The notes: generated by a model from the sequence alone, not told the origin. Positions 8,123 to 18,759 are shown, counted from the stretch's first letter. The stretch is DNA of 64,000 nt from Pseudomonadota bacterium (GCA_021813365.1 JAKALB010000001.1:1-64000); one strand, 5' to 3'. Numbers and translations: made by a program.

Positions 8123-9574
8123 CTAATTTGCGCGCCGGGCGATGGCTTCGATGTCGATGGGCGGGGGCTCGTCGGGGGCGGGCGCAGGACGCGGACCCGA
8201 GGCGACCAGCAGCGGCAGGATTTCGGCGCCAGTGGACGAAGGGCCCGCGTTTTCCGGCGGTTCGCGCCAGCTGAGCGTATCGAAGCCGTTGCAGTTGGGG
8301 CAGATCGGCGTCCATTCCGAATGCACGGCATGGCATTGGTCGCAGCACCATTGCTTGCCGCGCGGCGCGGTCAGCGCCTTGGCCAGCCAGCCGCGCACAA
8401 CGGCGTCGTCGGAGCCTTCGCCACGTTCGACCGCCGCCATGATGGCCAGGGCGCGCTGCGTCGGGTGTCTGGTCGGCAGATCGCCCAGCGCCCGGCGGGC
8501 GGCGGGAAAATCCTCGGCCGCGATGCACAGCTCGGCCTGAAGCAGGCGCGATTCTTCGGATTCGGGATGGATGGCGGTCAGGGTGCGAAACCGGGCCAGG
8601 CGGGCCGCGGGCGTTTCGTCCGGCTCGATTTCGGCAAAGGCCGCGGCCAGGTCGGGATGCGGCTGCGCTTCCCAGGCCTTGCGCAGCACCCGGGTTGCCG
8701 TCTTCTTGTCGCCCTTTTCGATCAGGCTCCGGGCTGCCATGGCTGCTGCGGGAATCAGGTCGGGCGAGGCCCTGTTGGCCGCAATCGCCGCTTCGCGCGC
8801 CTCGGGCGTGGCAGATTCGTCGATCAGGGTCTTGGCCTCCTGCAGGGCCAGGATCGCATCGCGGCGCTTCCAGACATCGCGCGGCAGCGCGCCCGACCGG
8901 GCCTGGGCACTCAGGGTTTCGCGCGCGCCCTTCCAGTCGGCGCTTTCGGATTGCAGTTTCAGCAGGATATCCTGGGCCTCGCCATGCCTGGGCTTCAGCG
9001 CAAAGGCCTTTTCGGCCAGCTTCAGCGCGGTGGCGGTATCGCCTTCGGCCAGCTTTTGCCGCAACAGGCCACGGATACCGACGAATCGGGTTTCTTCATT
9101 GCCTAGCAGGGCTTTCCAGGCTTCGGCCGCACGCCTGGTGTCACCCGCCGCTTCGGCGGCCTGGGCCAGCAGCAGCGCGGTCACCTCGGGCCGGTCCAGA
9201 AGCTTTTCCGCTCGTTGCGCCTTGATCAGGGCCAAGCGGCCCTCGCCCGAGGCAAGGGCAATCAGGCTTTGCGACAGCGCATCGAAACCGCGCCGTTCGC
9301 GGTCACGGTCGAAATACCGGCTGATGGCAGTTTCATCGCCGTTGAGGAAATGGAACGTGGCCAGCAGAAGGCCCAGGATTTTCAGCACGATCCACAGCGC
9401 CAGCAGCAGGATCACCACGGCGATCACCGTTTGCAGCGGGCCCAGGGTGAATTCCCAGCCGCCGAGCGACAGTCGCAGCGCGCCCTGCGTCTCCATCAGC
9501 CAACTGGCGCCAAGGGCCAGCGCCGCGACGATGACCACGAAGGCCAGGATCTTCAGCAGCGACCACAGCATCAT
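8123..9574 (-). CDS. hemY: HemY-like TPR membrane protein with C-terminal zinc-ribbon
   Basis: The 483-residue protein has two N-terminal membrane segments (about residues 4-26 and 45-75) forming the HemY_N domain, a long TPR-like helical region (about 90-400), and a C-terminal four-cysteine motif: CDQC, then CPNC about 15 residues later. It is the alphaproteobacterial HemY of the hemCD-associated operon, not the protoporphyrinogen oxidase that shares the name. Its exact role in heme synthesis is unsettled. The TPR plus rubredoxin-like tail resembles the LPS regulator LapB. It starts six bases after the mic60 stop, so it is co-transcribed with hemD and mic60. Confidence 0.85.
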   Translation of the reverse strand: MMLWSLLKILAFVVIVAALALGASWLMETQGALRLSLGGWEFTLGPLQTVIAVVILLLALWIVLKILGLLLATFHFLNGDETAISRYFDRDRERRGFDALSQSLIALASGEGRLALIKAQRAEKLLDRPEVTALLLAQAAEAAGDTRRAAEAWKALLGNEETRFVGIRGLLRQKLAEGDTATALKLAEKAFALKPRHGEAQDILLKLQSESADWKGARETLSAQARSGALPRDVWKRRDAILALQEAKTLIDESATPEAREAAIAANRASPDLIPAAAMAARSLIEKGDKKTATRVLRKAWEAQPHPDLAAAFAEIEPDETPAARLARFRTLTAIHPESEESRLLQAELCIAAEDFPAARRALGDLPTRHPTQRALAIMAAVERGEGSDDAVVRGWLAKALTAPRGKQWCCDQCHAVHSEWTPICPNCNGFDTLSWREPPENAGPSSTGAEILPLLVASGPRPAPAPDEPPPIDIEAIARRAN

Positions 9575-9580
9575 CGCCCC

Positions 9581-10615
9581 CTATCCGCCCATGGCCTGGC
9601 CAAGCCCGGCAATCGCCTTGGCCGCATCCAGACGCAGCTGCGCCTGGGCCTGCCACTCGGCCATGGCGGGCTTGCCGGCATCGGGCAGCGCCGCGATTTC
9701 GGCCAGCGCCGTCGCCAGATCACCCTGGGCGAGCGCAGCCTCGGCGCGCGACAGGATGGCGTCGGGGTCGTTGCCCTGGCGGGCGGTCAGGGATCGGGCG
9801 GCGGTCTGGGCCTGCAGGAACGTGGCGATGCGGTCGGTCCAGCTCGCGCCCATGTCGGCACGGCGCGCATCCTCCAGGCTGGCGCGGGCCGCGTCGGGGA
9901 AGCTGGCGCGCAGCGATTGCAGCGTGGGCAGGCCGGATGCGGCGTGGTCGGTCAGCACGGCGGGCAGATCCTGATCCGCAAGGTCGGCCAGGGCGGCGGC
10001 ATAGGGTGCGCCGCTGTCCAGAGCGGCGGACAATTGCCGCAGGGCGGCCGCAGTCACCAGGCCCTTCACCCTGGCCTCTGCCTCGGCCGTGGCGGCCGAA
10101 AGCTGATCTCTGGCGGCGGCGATCGCGGCCTCGACCTCGGCCGGGACACTGGCCGGGGCCGAGGCCAGCGCGGCAACCTGATCCTGCAGCGCCTTCAGCG
10201 CCGTGGCGTCGCTGGAGCCGGGCATGGCGGACAGATCGGCAAGCTGCGCCTTCACTTCGGCCAGATCTCGGGACAGGTCGGGTGGCAAGGGTCGCGCTTC
10301 GAGTGCCGCGACACGGTCGGCCAGGCCGGTGTCGGCGGCTGACCGGCTGGCCAGCGCGTCAAGCTGCGATTGCAGCGCGGCCAGTTCGCCCTGCACCTGC
10401 TGCACCTGGGCCTGCAAGGCCGAAGTGTCGGCGATGGGCCAGCCGCCGGGAATGGCCCTGGCCAGGGCGAATCCCAGACCGGCGGCAATCACGCCGCCCA
10501 GAAGCGGCCAGAGCAGTGACCCGAGCCGTGACGCGGGGCGCGGTGCGGCTGCGGCGGGCCGGGCCGCCGGTTGGGCTGTTGCGGCGGGCAGTTCGCTGAT
10601 CTCGGGTTCCGCCAT
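9581..10615 (-). CDS. Mic60/mitofilin-like inner-membrane protein
   Basis: The 344-residue protein has a Pro/Ala-rich cytoplasmic tail, one membrane segment at about residues 32-52 (LLWPLLGGVIAAGLGFALA), an Ala/Gln/Leu-rich coiled coil at about 65-200 (repeats such as VQQVQGELAALQSQLDAL), and a conserved helical C-terminal mitofilin-type module. Alphaproteobacterial Mic60 shapes inner-membrane curvature, including photosynthetic intracytoplasmic membranes in relatives, and is encoded beside hemD and hemY, exactly as here. Sequence similarity in this family is low, so the call relies on architecture plus context. Confidence 0.75.
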   Translation of the reverse strand: MAEPEISELPAATAQPAARPAAAAPRPASRLGSLLWPLLGGVIAAGLGFALARAIPGGWPIADTSALQAQVQQVQGELAALQSQLDALASRSAADTGLADRVAALEARPLPPDLSRDLAEVKAQLADLSAMPGSSDATALKALQDQVAALASAPASVPAEVEAAIAAARDQLSAATAEAEARVKGLVTAAALRQLSAALDSGAPYAAALADLADQDLPAVLTDHAASGLPTLQSLRASFPDAARASLEDARRADMGASWTDRIATFLQAQTAARSLTARQGNDPDAILSRAEAALAQGDLATALAEIAALPDAGKPAMAEWQAQAQLRLDAAKAIAGLGQAMGG

Positions 10616-10679
10616 GTCGCCTCCTTCGGCCCCAGAACAGCGGGCCAGAACCTGACGGTATGCGTCAGGCGGCGCTGCT

Positions 10680-11405
10680 TCAAGCCCAGGGGGCGCGGCG
10701 CATCAGCTGTTTCAGCGCCGCCAGCAGGGATTCGCCATCGGGCCGCGTGGCGAGCGTGACGCTGGCCGGCCGCAGCGGTTCGGCCGCCTGCGCAATGGCG
10801 GGGCTGAGCACCACGACATGCGCCTGCGCCACGGCCCTGGCATTCACCCAGGCCTGGCACAGAAGCGCGGCCGAGCGCGGCGACAGGATCGGCAGGATCA
10901 CCGGGCCGGGCTGGCGCAGCAGGCGGATGGCGGCGGGCCGCAGCGGGCAGGGTTCCTGGGCATAGGCCAGCACGGGAATCGTCTCTATTCCCGCAGAATT
11001 CAGCCGCTCGGCCACGGCGCCACGGGTTTCCCGCCCGTGCAGGTAGACCAGCGGGCCATGGCCACCCCGGGCCAGGATCATCTGCACCAGCGCATCCGCA
11101 TCGCCCCTGGCCGAGACCGCCTGGAACCCCTGCGCCCGCGCCGCCCTGGCTGTCCGGTTGCCCACGCACCAGGCCTTGCGGGGCAGGTCCGGGCGCCGGC
11201 CTGCCGCCAGCGCCGCGGTCTCGGAGGTCAGGATCACGGCGTCAAAGGGTCGCGCCGGCAAACTGAGCGGCGGGTAGACTGCCGCCATCAGCGGCGACAC
11301 ATGGACCCGCCCGGCCCAATCCTGCGCGCGCAGGGCCCGGGCAAAACGCTCGGCCTGGGGCTCTGGTCGGGTCACCAGGATCGGAGGGCGGGATTGTGCG
11401 GTCAT
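10680..11405 (-). CDS. hemD: Uroporphyrinogen-III synthase
   Basis: The 241-residue protein opens with ILVTRPEPQAERFARAL, the standard HemD N-terminus. It also contains VILTSETAALAA and, in its second half, ILSPRSAALLCQAW with HVVVLSPAIAQA, the loop that binds the linear tetrapyrrole. It cyclises hydroxymethylbilane, with inversion of ring D, into uroporphyrinogen III, the shared precursor of heme, chlorophyll and cobalamin. The frame stays open far upstream, but ATG 11405 gives the family start. It heads the hemD-mic60-hemY operon, 47 bases from divergent tsaD. hemC is not in the window. Confidence 0.88.
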   Translation of the reverse strand: MTAQSRPPILVTRPEPQAERFARALRAQDWAGRVHVSPLMAAVYPPLSLPARPFDAVILTSETAALAAGRRPDLPRKAWCVGNRTARAARAQGFQAVSARGDADALVQMILARGGHGPLVYLHGRETRGAVAERLNSAGIETIPVLAYAQEPCPLRPAAIRLLRQPGPVILPILSPRSAALLCQAWVNARAVAQAHVVVLSPAIAQAAEPLRPASVTLATRPDGESLLAALKQLMRRAPWA

Positions 11406-11452
11406 GGCAACGGTGTTACCCCCGTGGCCGTCCCTAGGCAACGCGCGCCCTG

Positions 11453-12544
11453 ATGCAAGACCTGACCTTTCTCGGCATCGAATCCAGCTGCGATGACACC
11501 GCGGCCGCCGTGGTGCGGGCGGAGCGGGGCGCGGGGCAGATTCTGGCCTCGGAGGTAGAGGGGCAGGTCGCCCTGCATGCGGCCTATGGCGGCGTCGTGC
11601 CGGAAATCGCCGCCCGCGCCCATGCCGAAAAGCTGGACCACGTGATCGAGCGCGCGCTGGCTGCCGCCGGGCTGGGCCTGGATGCCCTCGACGGAATCGC
11701 GGTGACCGCCGGGCCCGGATTGATCGGTGGCGTTCTTTCCGGGGTGATGCTGGCCAAGGGGCTGGCGGCGGCGACCGGCCTGCCGCTGGTGGGGGTGAAT
11801 CACCTGGCCGGACATGCGCTGACGCCACGGCTGACGGATGGCCTGGCCTTTCCCTACCTGATGCTGCTGGTTTCGGGCGGACATTGTCAGTTCCTGGTGG
11901 TAAAGGGCGCGGCAGAATTCCACCGCCTGGGCGGCACGATCGACGACGCGCCCGGCGAAGCCTTCGACAAGACCGCCAGATTGTTGGGCCTGGGCCAGCC
12001 CGGTGGCCCGCTGGTCGAGGCCGAGGCGATCCGGGGCGATCCGGCACGGTTTCATTTTCCCCGGCCGCTGCTGGACCGTCCGGGGTGCGACATGAGCTTT
12101 TCGGGGCTGAAAACCGCCCTGCTGCGGGCACGCGACGGCCTGATCGCGGCGCAGGGCGGGCTGCATGTTCAGGACCGGGCAGATCTCTGCGCCGGCTTTC
12201 AGCTGGCAGTGACCGAGGTGCTGGCCGAAAAGACCCGCCGCGCGCTGCAACAGTATCGGGCGCTGAACCCGGCTGTTCCGGCGCTGGCCGTGGCCGGTGG
12301 CGTGGCGGCCAACCGGCTGATCCGCGAGCGGTTGCAGGCGGTCTGCGCCGAAACGGGTGCGACCTTTGTGGCCCCGCCGCTGCGGCTTTGCACCGACAAC
12401 GCGGCGATGATCGCCTGGGCGGGGATCGAGCGGTTCCGGCAAGGCGGTTCCGACGGCATGGGCCTGTCGGCCCGGCCGCGCTGGCCGCTGGACCAGGCAG
12501 CCCCGGCGATGCTGGGCTCGGGCAGAAAGGGGGCCAAGGCATGA
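11453..12544 (+). CDS. tsaD: tRNA N6-threonylcarbamoyladenosine transferase TsaD
   Basis: The 363-residue protein has the ASKHA fold start [16 protein letters not shown], the [12 protein letters not shown] segment, and the metal-binding NHLAGH motif (residues 116-121, His117 and His121). It transfers the threonylcarbamoyl group from TC-AMP to A37 of ANN-decoding tRNAs, in complex with TsaB and TsaE; the TsaE domain is encoded at 23.7 kb. The gene overlaps gpsA by four bases (ATGA), indicating translational coupling. Confidence 0.96.
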   Translation: MQDLTFLGIESSCDDTAAAVVRAERGAGQILASEVEGQVALHAAYGGVVPEIAARAHAEKLDHVIERALAAAGLGLDALDGIAVTAGPGLIGGVLSGVMLAKGLAAATGLPLVGVNHLAGHALTPRLTDGLAFPYLMLLVSGGHCQFLVVKGAAEFHRLGGTIDDAPGEAFDKTARLLGLGQPGGPLVEAEAIRGDPARFHFPRPLLDRPGCDMSFSGLKTALLRARDGLIAAQGGLHVQDRADLCAGFQLAVTEVLAEKTRRALQQYRALNPAVPALAVAGGVAANRLIRERLQAVCAETGATFVAPPLRLCTDNAAMIAWAGIERFRQGGSDGMGLSARPRWPLDQAAPAMLGSGRKGAKA

Positions 12545-13497
12545 TCGGCGTGGTGGGTGCGGGTGCGTTCGGCACGGCCCTGGCGGTGGCCCTGGCGCGC
12601 AGCGGGCAGGATGTGCGGCTGTGGGCGCGGTCTGCGGCGCAGGTGTCGGAAATGCGGGTCACTCGGCGCAATGAAGGCCGGCTGCCCGGCGTGGACCTGC
12701 CCGAAACCGTCACTGTGACGGCAGAAATCGCAGATCTGGCCGGGGCTGGCGCGGTACTGCTGGCGCTGCCGATGCAGCAGATGCGCGGCTTTCTGGGTGA
12801 ACATGCAGCCCATCTGGACGGCCGGGTTCTGGTGGCCTGCTGCAAGGGGCTGGACCTGGCCACCCTGACCGGGCCGACCGCGCTGATCCGCAGCGCCTGC
12901 CCGAAGGCTCGGGCGGCCATCCTGACCGGCCCCAGCTTTGCCGCCGACATCGCACGCGGCCTGCCCACAGCCCTGACGCTGGCCGGGGCCTTTGACCTGA
13001 CCGCCTTGCAGGCGCAGCTGTCGACGCCGGTGTTGCGCATCTACGGCCAGTCGGACGTGATCGGTGCGGAATTGGGCGGGGCCCTGAAGAACGTCATCGC
13101 CATCGCCTGCGGTATTGTCATGGGCGCAGGTCTGGGCGAATCGGCCCGGGCGGCGCTGATGACGCGGGGCTATGCCGAAATGCTGCGGCTGGCCCGCGTC
13201 CTGGGCGCCCGACCCGAAACCCTGGCCGGCCTGTCGGGCCTGGGCGATCTGGTGTTGACCTGCACATCCCAGCAATCGCGGAACTTCCGCCATGGCCAGG
13301 CGATCGGGAGCGGGCAGGCTCCCGATGCCCGCGCCACGGTTGAGGGCATCGCCACGGCCCGCGCCGTCACCCGCCTGGCCGAGGCGCGGGGGCTGGATCT
13401 GCCGATCAGCCGGATGGTGTCGGCTGTTGTCAGCCATGCCATGCCGCTGGATGACGCCATCCGCACGCTGATGTCCCGCCCCCTGACCCAGGAGTAA
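12541..13497 (+). CDS. gpsA: Glycerol-3-phosphate dehydrogenase [NAD(P)+]
   Basis: This 318-residue enzyme has the N-terminal dinucleotide-binding motif GAGAFGTA (residues 6-13), the substrate-region motif [11 protein letters not shown] and the [12 protein letters not shown] helix with its catalytic lysine. It reduces dihydroxyacetone phosphate to sn-glycerol 3-phosphate for phospholipid synthesis. The ATG at 12541 overlaps the tsaD stop, and this coupled start gives the Rossmann fold at the very N-terminus. A yciI-like gene follows seven bases later. Confidence 0.95.
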   Translation: MIGVVGAGAFGTALAVALARSGQDVRLWARSAAQVSEMRVTRRNEGRLPGVDLPETVTVTAEIADLAGAGAVLLALPMQQMRGFLGEHAAHLDGRVLVACCKGLDLATLTGPTALIRSACPKARAAILTGPSFAADIARGLPTALTLAGAFDLTALQAQLSTPVLRIYGQSDVIGAELGGALKNVIAIACGIVMGAGLGESARAALMTRGYAEMLRLARVLGARPETLAGLSGLGDLVLTCTSQQSRNFRHGQAIGSGQAPDARATVEGIATARAVTRLAEARGLDLPISRMVSAVVSHAMPLDDAIRTLMSRPLTQE

Positions 13498-13503
13498 ATC
13501 CCC

Positions 13504-13776
13504 ATGCGTTTCGCCCTGATCTGCCGCGACAAGCCCGGCGCCCTGCAAACCCGCGTCGACAACCGGTCGGCCCATCTGGCCTATATCGACAATACCGGCG
13601 TGGTTGAGATGGCGGGGCCGTTTCTGGACGAGGCCGGGCAGATGTGCGGCAGCCTGGTGATCCTGGACGTGGCCGACAAGGCCGCCGCCGAGGCCTGGGC
13701 GGCGGGCGATCCCTATGGCAAGGCAGGTCTGTTCGAAAGCGTGACGGTGCTGGCCTGGAAGAAGGTGATCGGCTGA
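13504..13776 (+). CDS. YciI-like protein
   Basis: This small 90-residue ferredoxin-like-fold protein starts MRFALICRDKPGALQTR, followed by RSAHLAYID and a late AAGDPYGKAGLFESVTV segment. Those are the conserved His and Asp-Pro positions of the YciI/YCII family. Functions in the family are mostly unknown, ranging from dehalogenase-like chemistry to accessory roles. It sits between gpsA and the EVE gene, with its stop overlapping the next start (TGATG). Confidence 0.85.
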   Translation: MRFALICRDKPGALQTRVDNRSAHLAYIDNTGVVEMAGPFLDEAGQMCGSLVILDVADKAAAEAWAAGDPYGKAGLFESVTVLAWKKVIG

Positions 13777-14198
13777 TGGCGCACTGGCTGTTCAAGTCCG
13801 AGCCCGATGCCATCAGCTTTCAGAGCCTGGTGGACAGGCTGCCCGCCGACGAGGAATGGCATGGCATCCGCAACTATGGCGCGCGCAACAACATGCGCCG
13901 GATGACCCTGGGTGAGCAGGCGTTCTTCTACCATTCCAACATCGGCAAGGAGATCGTCGGGATCGTCGAGGTCACGCGGCTGTCGCAACCGGAGACGAAC
14001 GGGATCGACCCGCGCTGGGATTGCGTCTGGTTCCGGCCGGTGGCGCGGCTGGCACGGCCGGTCACGCTGGAGATGTGCAAGGTTCAGCCGGGGCTGGAGA
14101 GGATGGTTCTGATCAACAACTCGCGCCTGTCGGTCCAGCCGGTCAGCGAGGCCGAGTGGGAGATCATCTGCGGATTGGGCCGGGTCGTGCCGTTGTGA
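13776..14198 (+). CDS. EVE domain protein
   Basis: This 140-residue PUA-like EVE-domain protein has the canonical start HWLFKSEPDAISF, then WHGIRNYGARNNMR, the VGIVEV strand, and DPRWDCVWFRPV. EVE domains bind modified bases in DNA or RNA through an aromatic pocket. The cellular role of the stand-alone alphaproteobacterial form is not settled. The start overlaps the yciI stop (TGATG), so it is coupled to the tsaD-gpsA-yciI operon, which suggests a tie to nucleic-acid modification. Confidence 0.9.
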   Translation: MAHWLFKSEPDAISFQSLVDRLPADEEWHGIRNYGARNNMRRMTLGEQAFFYHSNIGKEIVGIVEVTRLSQPETNGIDPRWDCVWFRPVARLARPVTLEMCKVQPGLERMVLINNSRLSVQPVSEAEWEIICGLGRVVPL

Positions 14199-14303
14199 GA
14201 TCGGCACGGGCGCACGGGGCCGCTCGGGGGTCGCATCGAAAACGTTATCTCGACCTCAATCTTTCGGTTAGCCTGCGACCGACCATAACGATGGAGCGAC
14301 CGA

Positions 14304-14705
14304 ATGGGTTATCTGGTGGTTTTGATCGCAGCGGTGGCGGCCTATGCCTTTGGCGCGGTCTGGTACACGACGATGTCCAGGCCGTGGATCGCGGCGGCGG
14401 GCATTCCGGTGGATGCCGATGGCAAGCCGCAGGGCAATGGCAGTGCAACGCCCTTCATCGTGGGCTTTGTCGCCGAAGTGCTGGTGGCGGGCATGATGCG
14501 CCATATTTTCAGACAATCCGGATTGGATACCGTGCTGGAAGGCCTGATGGGCGGGCTGGGCATCGGACTGTTCCTGATCACGCCCTGGGTGACGATGAAC
14601 TATGCCTTCGCGGCGCGCCCCTACAAGCTGTCGCTGCTGGATGGCGTGAACGCCGTGGTCGGCTGCACGATCATGGGACTGGTGTTCGGAATCGCCGGCG
14701 TGTGA
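14304..14705 (+). CDS. DUF1761 family membrane protein
   Basis: This 133-residue membrane protein has about four hydrophobic helices (residues 3-20, 50-65, 80-98, 110-130) and the FGAVWYTTMSRPW segment typical of DUF1761. The family has no established function. A 105-base gap separates it from the EVE gene, and a G6/C6 hairpin follows the stop, so it is probably its own transcription unit. Confidence 0.75.
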   Translation: MGYLVVLIAAVAAYAFGAVWYTTMSRPWIAAAGIPVDADGKPQGNGSATPFIVGFVAEVLVAGMMRHIFRQSGLDTVLEGLMGGLGIGLFLITPWVTMNYAFAARPYKLSLLDGVNAVVGCTIMGLVFGIAGV

Positions 14706-14712
14706 ACGAAAC

Positions 14713-14740
14713 GGGGGGCCCGCACCCCTACGGACCCCCC
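14713..14740 (+). terminator. Terminator-like hairpin after the DUF1761 gene
   Basis: Six G (14713-14718) pair with six C (14735-14740), with an inner CCG/CGG extension separated by one bulged base. It starts eight bases after the stop codon. No T-tract follows, so termination may be partial or Rho-assisted. Confidence 0.35.
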
Positions 14741-14851
14741 ATCCACCCCACGTGCTCCCTTGGCACCACACGTGTCTGAAAAGGTCCGGGACATGCTGTC
14801 CTTGGCATCACAAGACCGCGAATCGCGGCGCGGCGCAATCGCTGCTTGCTG

Positions 14852-14870
14852 GGGATTTGAGACAAATCCC
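14852..14870 (-). terminator. Hairpin downstream of the exporter gene
   Basis: A perfect 8-bp stem (GGGATTTG / CAAATCCC) with a three-base loop lies four bases beyond the exporter's stop codon. An outer 7-bp repeat (14814-14820 with 14870-14876, overlapping that stop) could form a larger competing fold. No T-run follows on the minus strand. Confidence 0.4.
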
Positions 14871-14874
14871 GCGG

Positions 14875-16089
14875 TCAGGCCCAGGCCTTGGGCTCGGGCA
14901 GCCAGAAGGCGAACAGGCCCAGCGCCGGCAGCACGGCGCAGATCTTGTAGACCGTAACGATGCCCCAGGCGTCGGCCAGCACGCCCAGCGCGGCCGCGCC
15001 GATGGCGGCCACGCCGAAGGCCAGGCCGAACAGCAGCCCCGCCACCATGCCGGTGCGCTGCGGCATCAGATCCTGCCCGTAGACCACCATCGCCGGAAAG
15101 GCCGAGGCCAGGATCAGCCCGGACAGCGCCGCCACGGCGACCGATGGCACCAGCGGCAGCCAGGGCTGCGCCAGGGTCAGCGGCAGGATGCCCAGGATCG
15201 ACCACAGGATCACGCTGCGCCGTCCGATGCGGTCGCCGATCGGGCCGCCGATGATCGTGCCCAGCGCGACGGCGGCCAGAAACAGGAACAGGCACAACTG
15301 CGACTGGCCGACCGACAGGCCGAACCTCTCGATCAGGTAAAAGGTGTAATAGCTGGAGAACGAGACGTTGTAGATGAACTTGGACATCATCAGCACGATC
15401 AGCAGCACCATGCCGCGGCGGACCAGCGCAGGAGGCAGCGCAGTGGCGGCACGGGCGCGGCGGGTGCGGGCGGCCGCCCGCTCGGTGCCGGTCGAGATGT
15501 ACCAGCGTCCGACCGTCCACAGCAGCAGCGCTCCGACCAGGGCCGCGCCCGCGAACCAGGAAATCGAGCCCTGTCCACGCCGGATGACGATGAACGCCGC
15601 GGCAAGCGGACCCAGCGCCGAGCCGGCATTGCCACCGACCTGAAACAGCGATTGCGCGAAACCGGGGCGCAATCCGGCGGCCAGGCGGGCGATGCGCGAT
15701 GCTTCGGGATGGAAGATCGACGAACCGAGGCCGATCAGCGCGACCGAGGCCAGCACCATCGCAAAGCTGGCAGCCTGGGCCAGGCCGATCAGCCCCAGGC
15801 CGGTGGCGGCCATGCCCGCCGTCAGGGCATAGGGCAAGGGGCGCTTGTCGGTATAATGCCCGACCAGCGGCTGCAGGATCGAGGCGGTGCCCTGAAACAC
15901 CGCCGTCACCAGCCCGATCTGCGAGAAATTGAGCGACAGGTTCTGTTTCAGCAGCGGATAGGCCGCCGGAATCAGAGACTGCATCAGATCATTCAGAAGG
16001 TGACCCAGCGAGACAGCCAGGATGACGGGCAGCACGGTCCGTTCGACCGAGGCAAATGGCCGGGACTGGGGCTGGGGCTGGATGGTCAC
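14875..16089 (-). CDS. MFS transporter, fosmidomycin-resistance (Fsr) type
   Basis: This 404-residue inner-membrane protein has about twelve hydrophobic segments. Its first helix region (SLGHLLNDLMQSLIPAAYP) and the helix 4-5 region (GLGSSIFHPEASRIA) match the Fsr branch of the major facilitator superfamily, drug:proton antiporters of which E. coli Fsr exports fosmidomycin. The substrate here is unknown. GTG 16089 was chosen because AGGTGA lies five bases upstream; a longer start at 16140 would add a non-conserved Pro-rich tail. Confidence 0.85.
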   Translation of the reverse strand: MTIQPQPQSRPFASVERTVLPVILAVSLGHLLNDLMQSLIPAAYPLLKQNLSLNFSQIGLVTAVFQGTASILQPLVGHYTDKRPLPYALTAGMAATGLGLIGLAQAASFAMVLASVALIGLGSSIFHPEASRIARLAAGLRPGFAQSLFQVGGNAGSALGPLAAAFIVIRRGQGSISWFAGAALVGALLLWTVGRWYISTGTERAAARTRRARAATALPPALVRRGMVLLIVLMMSKFIYNVSFSSYYTFYLIERFGLSVGQSQLCLFLFLAAVALGTIIGGPIGDRIGRRSVILWSILGILPLTLAQPWLPLVPSVAVAALSGLILASAFPAMVVYGQDLMPQRTGMVAGLLFGLAFGVAAIGAAALGVLADAWGIVTVYKICAVLPALGLFAFWLPEPKAWA

Positions 16090-16178
16090 GGGATCACCTG
16101 CATGGCGCTGCAGGCGGCAGACTGGCGGGACCGGCGGCAATTGTCCATGCCGCCCCCCGGCCCGTCGCGCAAATCAGG

Positions 16179-16520
16179 TCACTTGTAGACCGACTCCTTG
16201 CCGAAATGCTTGACCAGCATGTAGTAGATCACGGCGCGGTACTTGTTGCGTTCCGACCGGCCATAGGTGGCTATTGCGGCGTCGATCGCTTCCATCAGCC
16301 TGGGGCTGTCGGGCAAGCCCAGCTTCTTCATCAGGAAATTGGTCTTGACGGTTTCCAGCTCGCTCTGATCGGTGCCGGCGATGGTGGCACTGTCGGCATT
16401 GTAGATGGCGGGGCCGCAGCCGATGGTCACCCTGGTCAGCAGGGCCATATCCGGCGTGATCCTGCATTTGGTCTTCAGATCGTCGGCGTATCTGGCGATC
16501 AGGTCGTCGCGCTTGCTCAT
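16179..16520 (-). CDS. DUF2853 family protein
   Basis: This 113-residue soluble helical protein has the conserved start SKRDDLIARYADDLK and C-terminal RAVIYYMLVKHFGKESVYK. DUF2853 proteins are small alphaproteobacterial proteins of unknown function. ATG 16520 is preceded by GAGG; starts six and fifteen bases further up are possible. It lies downstream of ahcY in the same direction, 131 bases away, with a hairpin between them. Confidence 0.78.
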   Translation of the reverse strand: MSKRDDLIARYADDLKTKCRITPDMALLTRVTIGCGPAIYNADSATIAGTDQSELETVKTNFLMKKLGLPDSPRLMEAIDAAIATYGRSERNKYRAVIYYMLVKHFGKESVYK

Positions 16521-16617
16521 GTCACCCATCCTCACACCCCGGGCTGGCCGGGCCCAGCGGCCCTTCCTGGCCGCCGGAGGAACTTATGGGGCCTGCGCGG
16601 GCCGACAAAGGGAATTG

Positions 16618-16641
16618 TGGCCGACATTTCCCCGTCGGCCA
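16618..16641 (-). terminator. Hairpin downstream of ahcY
   Basis: A perfect 8-bp stem (TGGCCGAC / GTCGGCCA) with an eight-base loop begins ten bases after the ahcY stop on the minus strand. The downstream side is only mildly T-rich (CAATTCCCTTT), so this is a probable but weak intrinsic terminator. Confidence 0.45.
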
Positions 16642-16651
16642 TTCCACGCCA

Positions 16652-18052
<1,401 letters not shown>

Positions 18053-18126
18053 GCGGGGCACTCCTTGATCCCTGGGTTGCCGGGCAGATAGCATTGTATG
18101 GGGCAATCGGCAACGTGAGCAGGCAA

Positions 18127-18759
18127 ATGAAACAGCCAAGGGCATGGCAGCGCATGTTGTCGGGGCGCAGGCTGGATCTGCTGGACCCCACGCCCGTCGA
18201 CATCGAGATCGAGGATATCGCGCATGGTCTGGCCTTTGTCGCCCGCTGGAATGGGCAGACACGGGGCGACTGGCCCTATTCGGTGGCCGAACATTCGCTG
18301 CTGGTCGAAGAGATCTATGCCCGGCAGGGTGGTGATCAGCCGCGCTGGCGGCTGGCCGCCCTGCTGCATGACGCCCCGGAATATGTGATCGGCGACATGA
18401 TCAGCCCGGTGAAGGCGGCGGTCGGTCCGGGATATGGCGAACTGGATCGGCGGCTGACGGCGGCGGTGCATCTGCGGTTCGGCCTGCCCGCCGTGCTGCC
18501 GGTGACGGTCAAGAAGGCCATCAAGGCGGCAGACAGGGTTTCGGCCTGGCTGGAGGCGGTGCAGATCGCGGGCTTTACCGAGGGCGAGGCGGACCGCTTC
18601 TTCGGCCGGCCGTCGGATCAGCTGTTGCGTGGCCTGGAAATCAGGCTGCGTCCGCCCGCCGTGGTGCGGGCCGACTTTGTGGCGCGGCATCGCGATCTGC
18701 TGCTGGCCACCGAGGTCGCGATGGCCGGTGAGGCACGGACCGGTCACGCGCGGGGCTGA
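18127..18759 (+). CDS. HD-domain phosphohydrolase (YfbR/5'-nucleotidase-like)
   Basis: This 210-residue protein has an HD motif ([16 protein letters not shown]), an upstream metal-binding His (YSVAEHSLL), and a later ADR segment ([11 protein letters not shown]), matching YfbR-type nucleotidases. It probably cleaves phosphate from a nucleotide; the substrate is not evident. It is divergent from ahcY. The start is uncertain: ATG 18127 gives the conserved [18 protein letters not shown] start, whereas GTG 18115 or ATG 18094 would lengthen it. Confidence 0.82.
   Translation: MKQPRAWQRMLSGRRLDLLDPTPVDIEIEDIAHGLAFVARWNGQTRGDWPYSVAEHSLLVEEIYARQGGDQPRWRLAALLHDAPEYVIGDMISPVKAAVGPGYGELDRRLTAAVHLRFGLPAVLPVTVKKAIKAADRVSAWLEAVQIAGFTEGEADRFFGRPSDQLLRGLEIRLRPPAVVRADFVARHRDLLLATEVAMAGEARTGHARG

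Noticed and set aside
18053-18126. SAH riboswitch upstream of ahcY
   Set aside because: Only 74 bases separate the divergent starts and I cannot find the conserved SAH-riboswitch core; an ordinary ribosome-binding site (AAGGAG) explains the visible signal.
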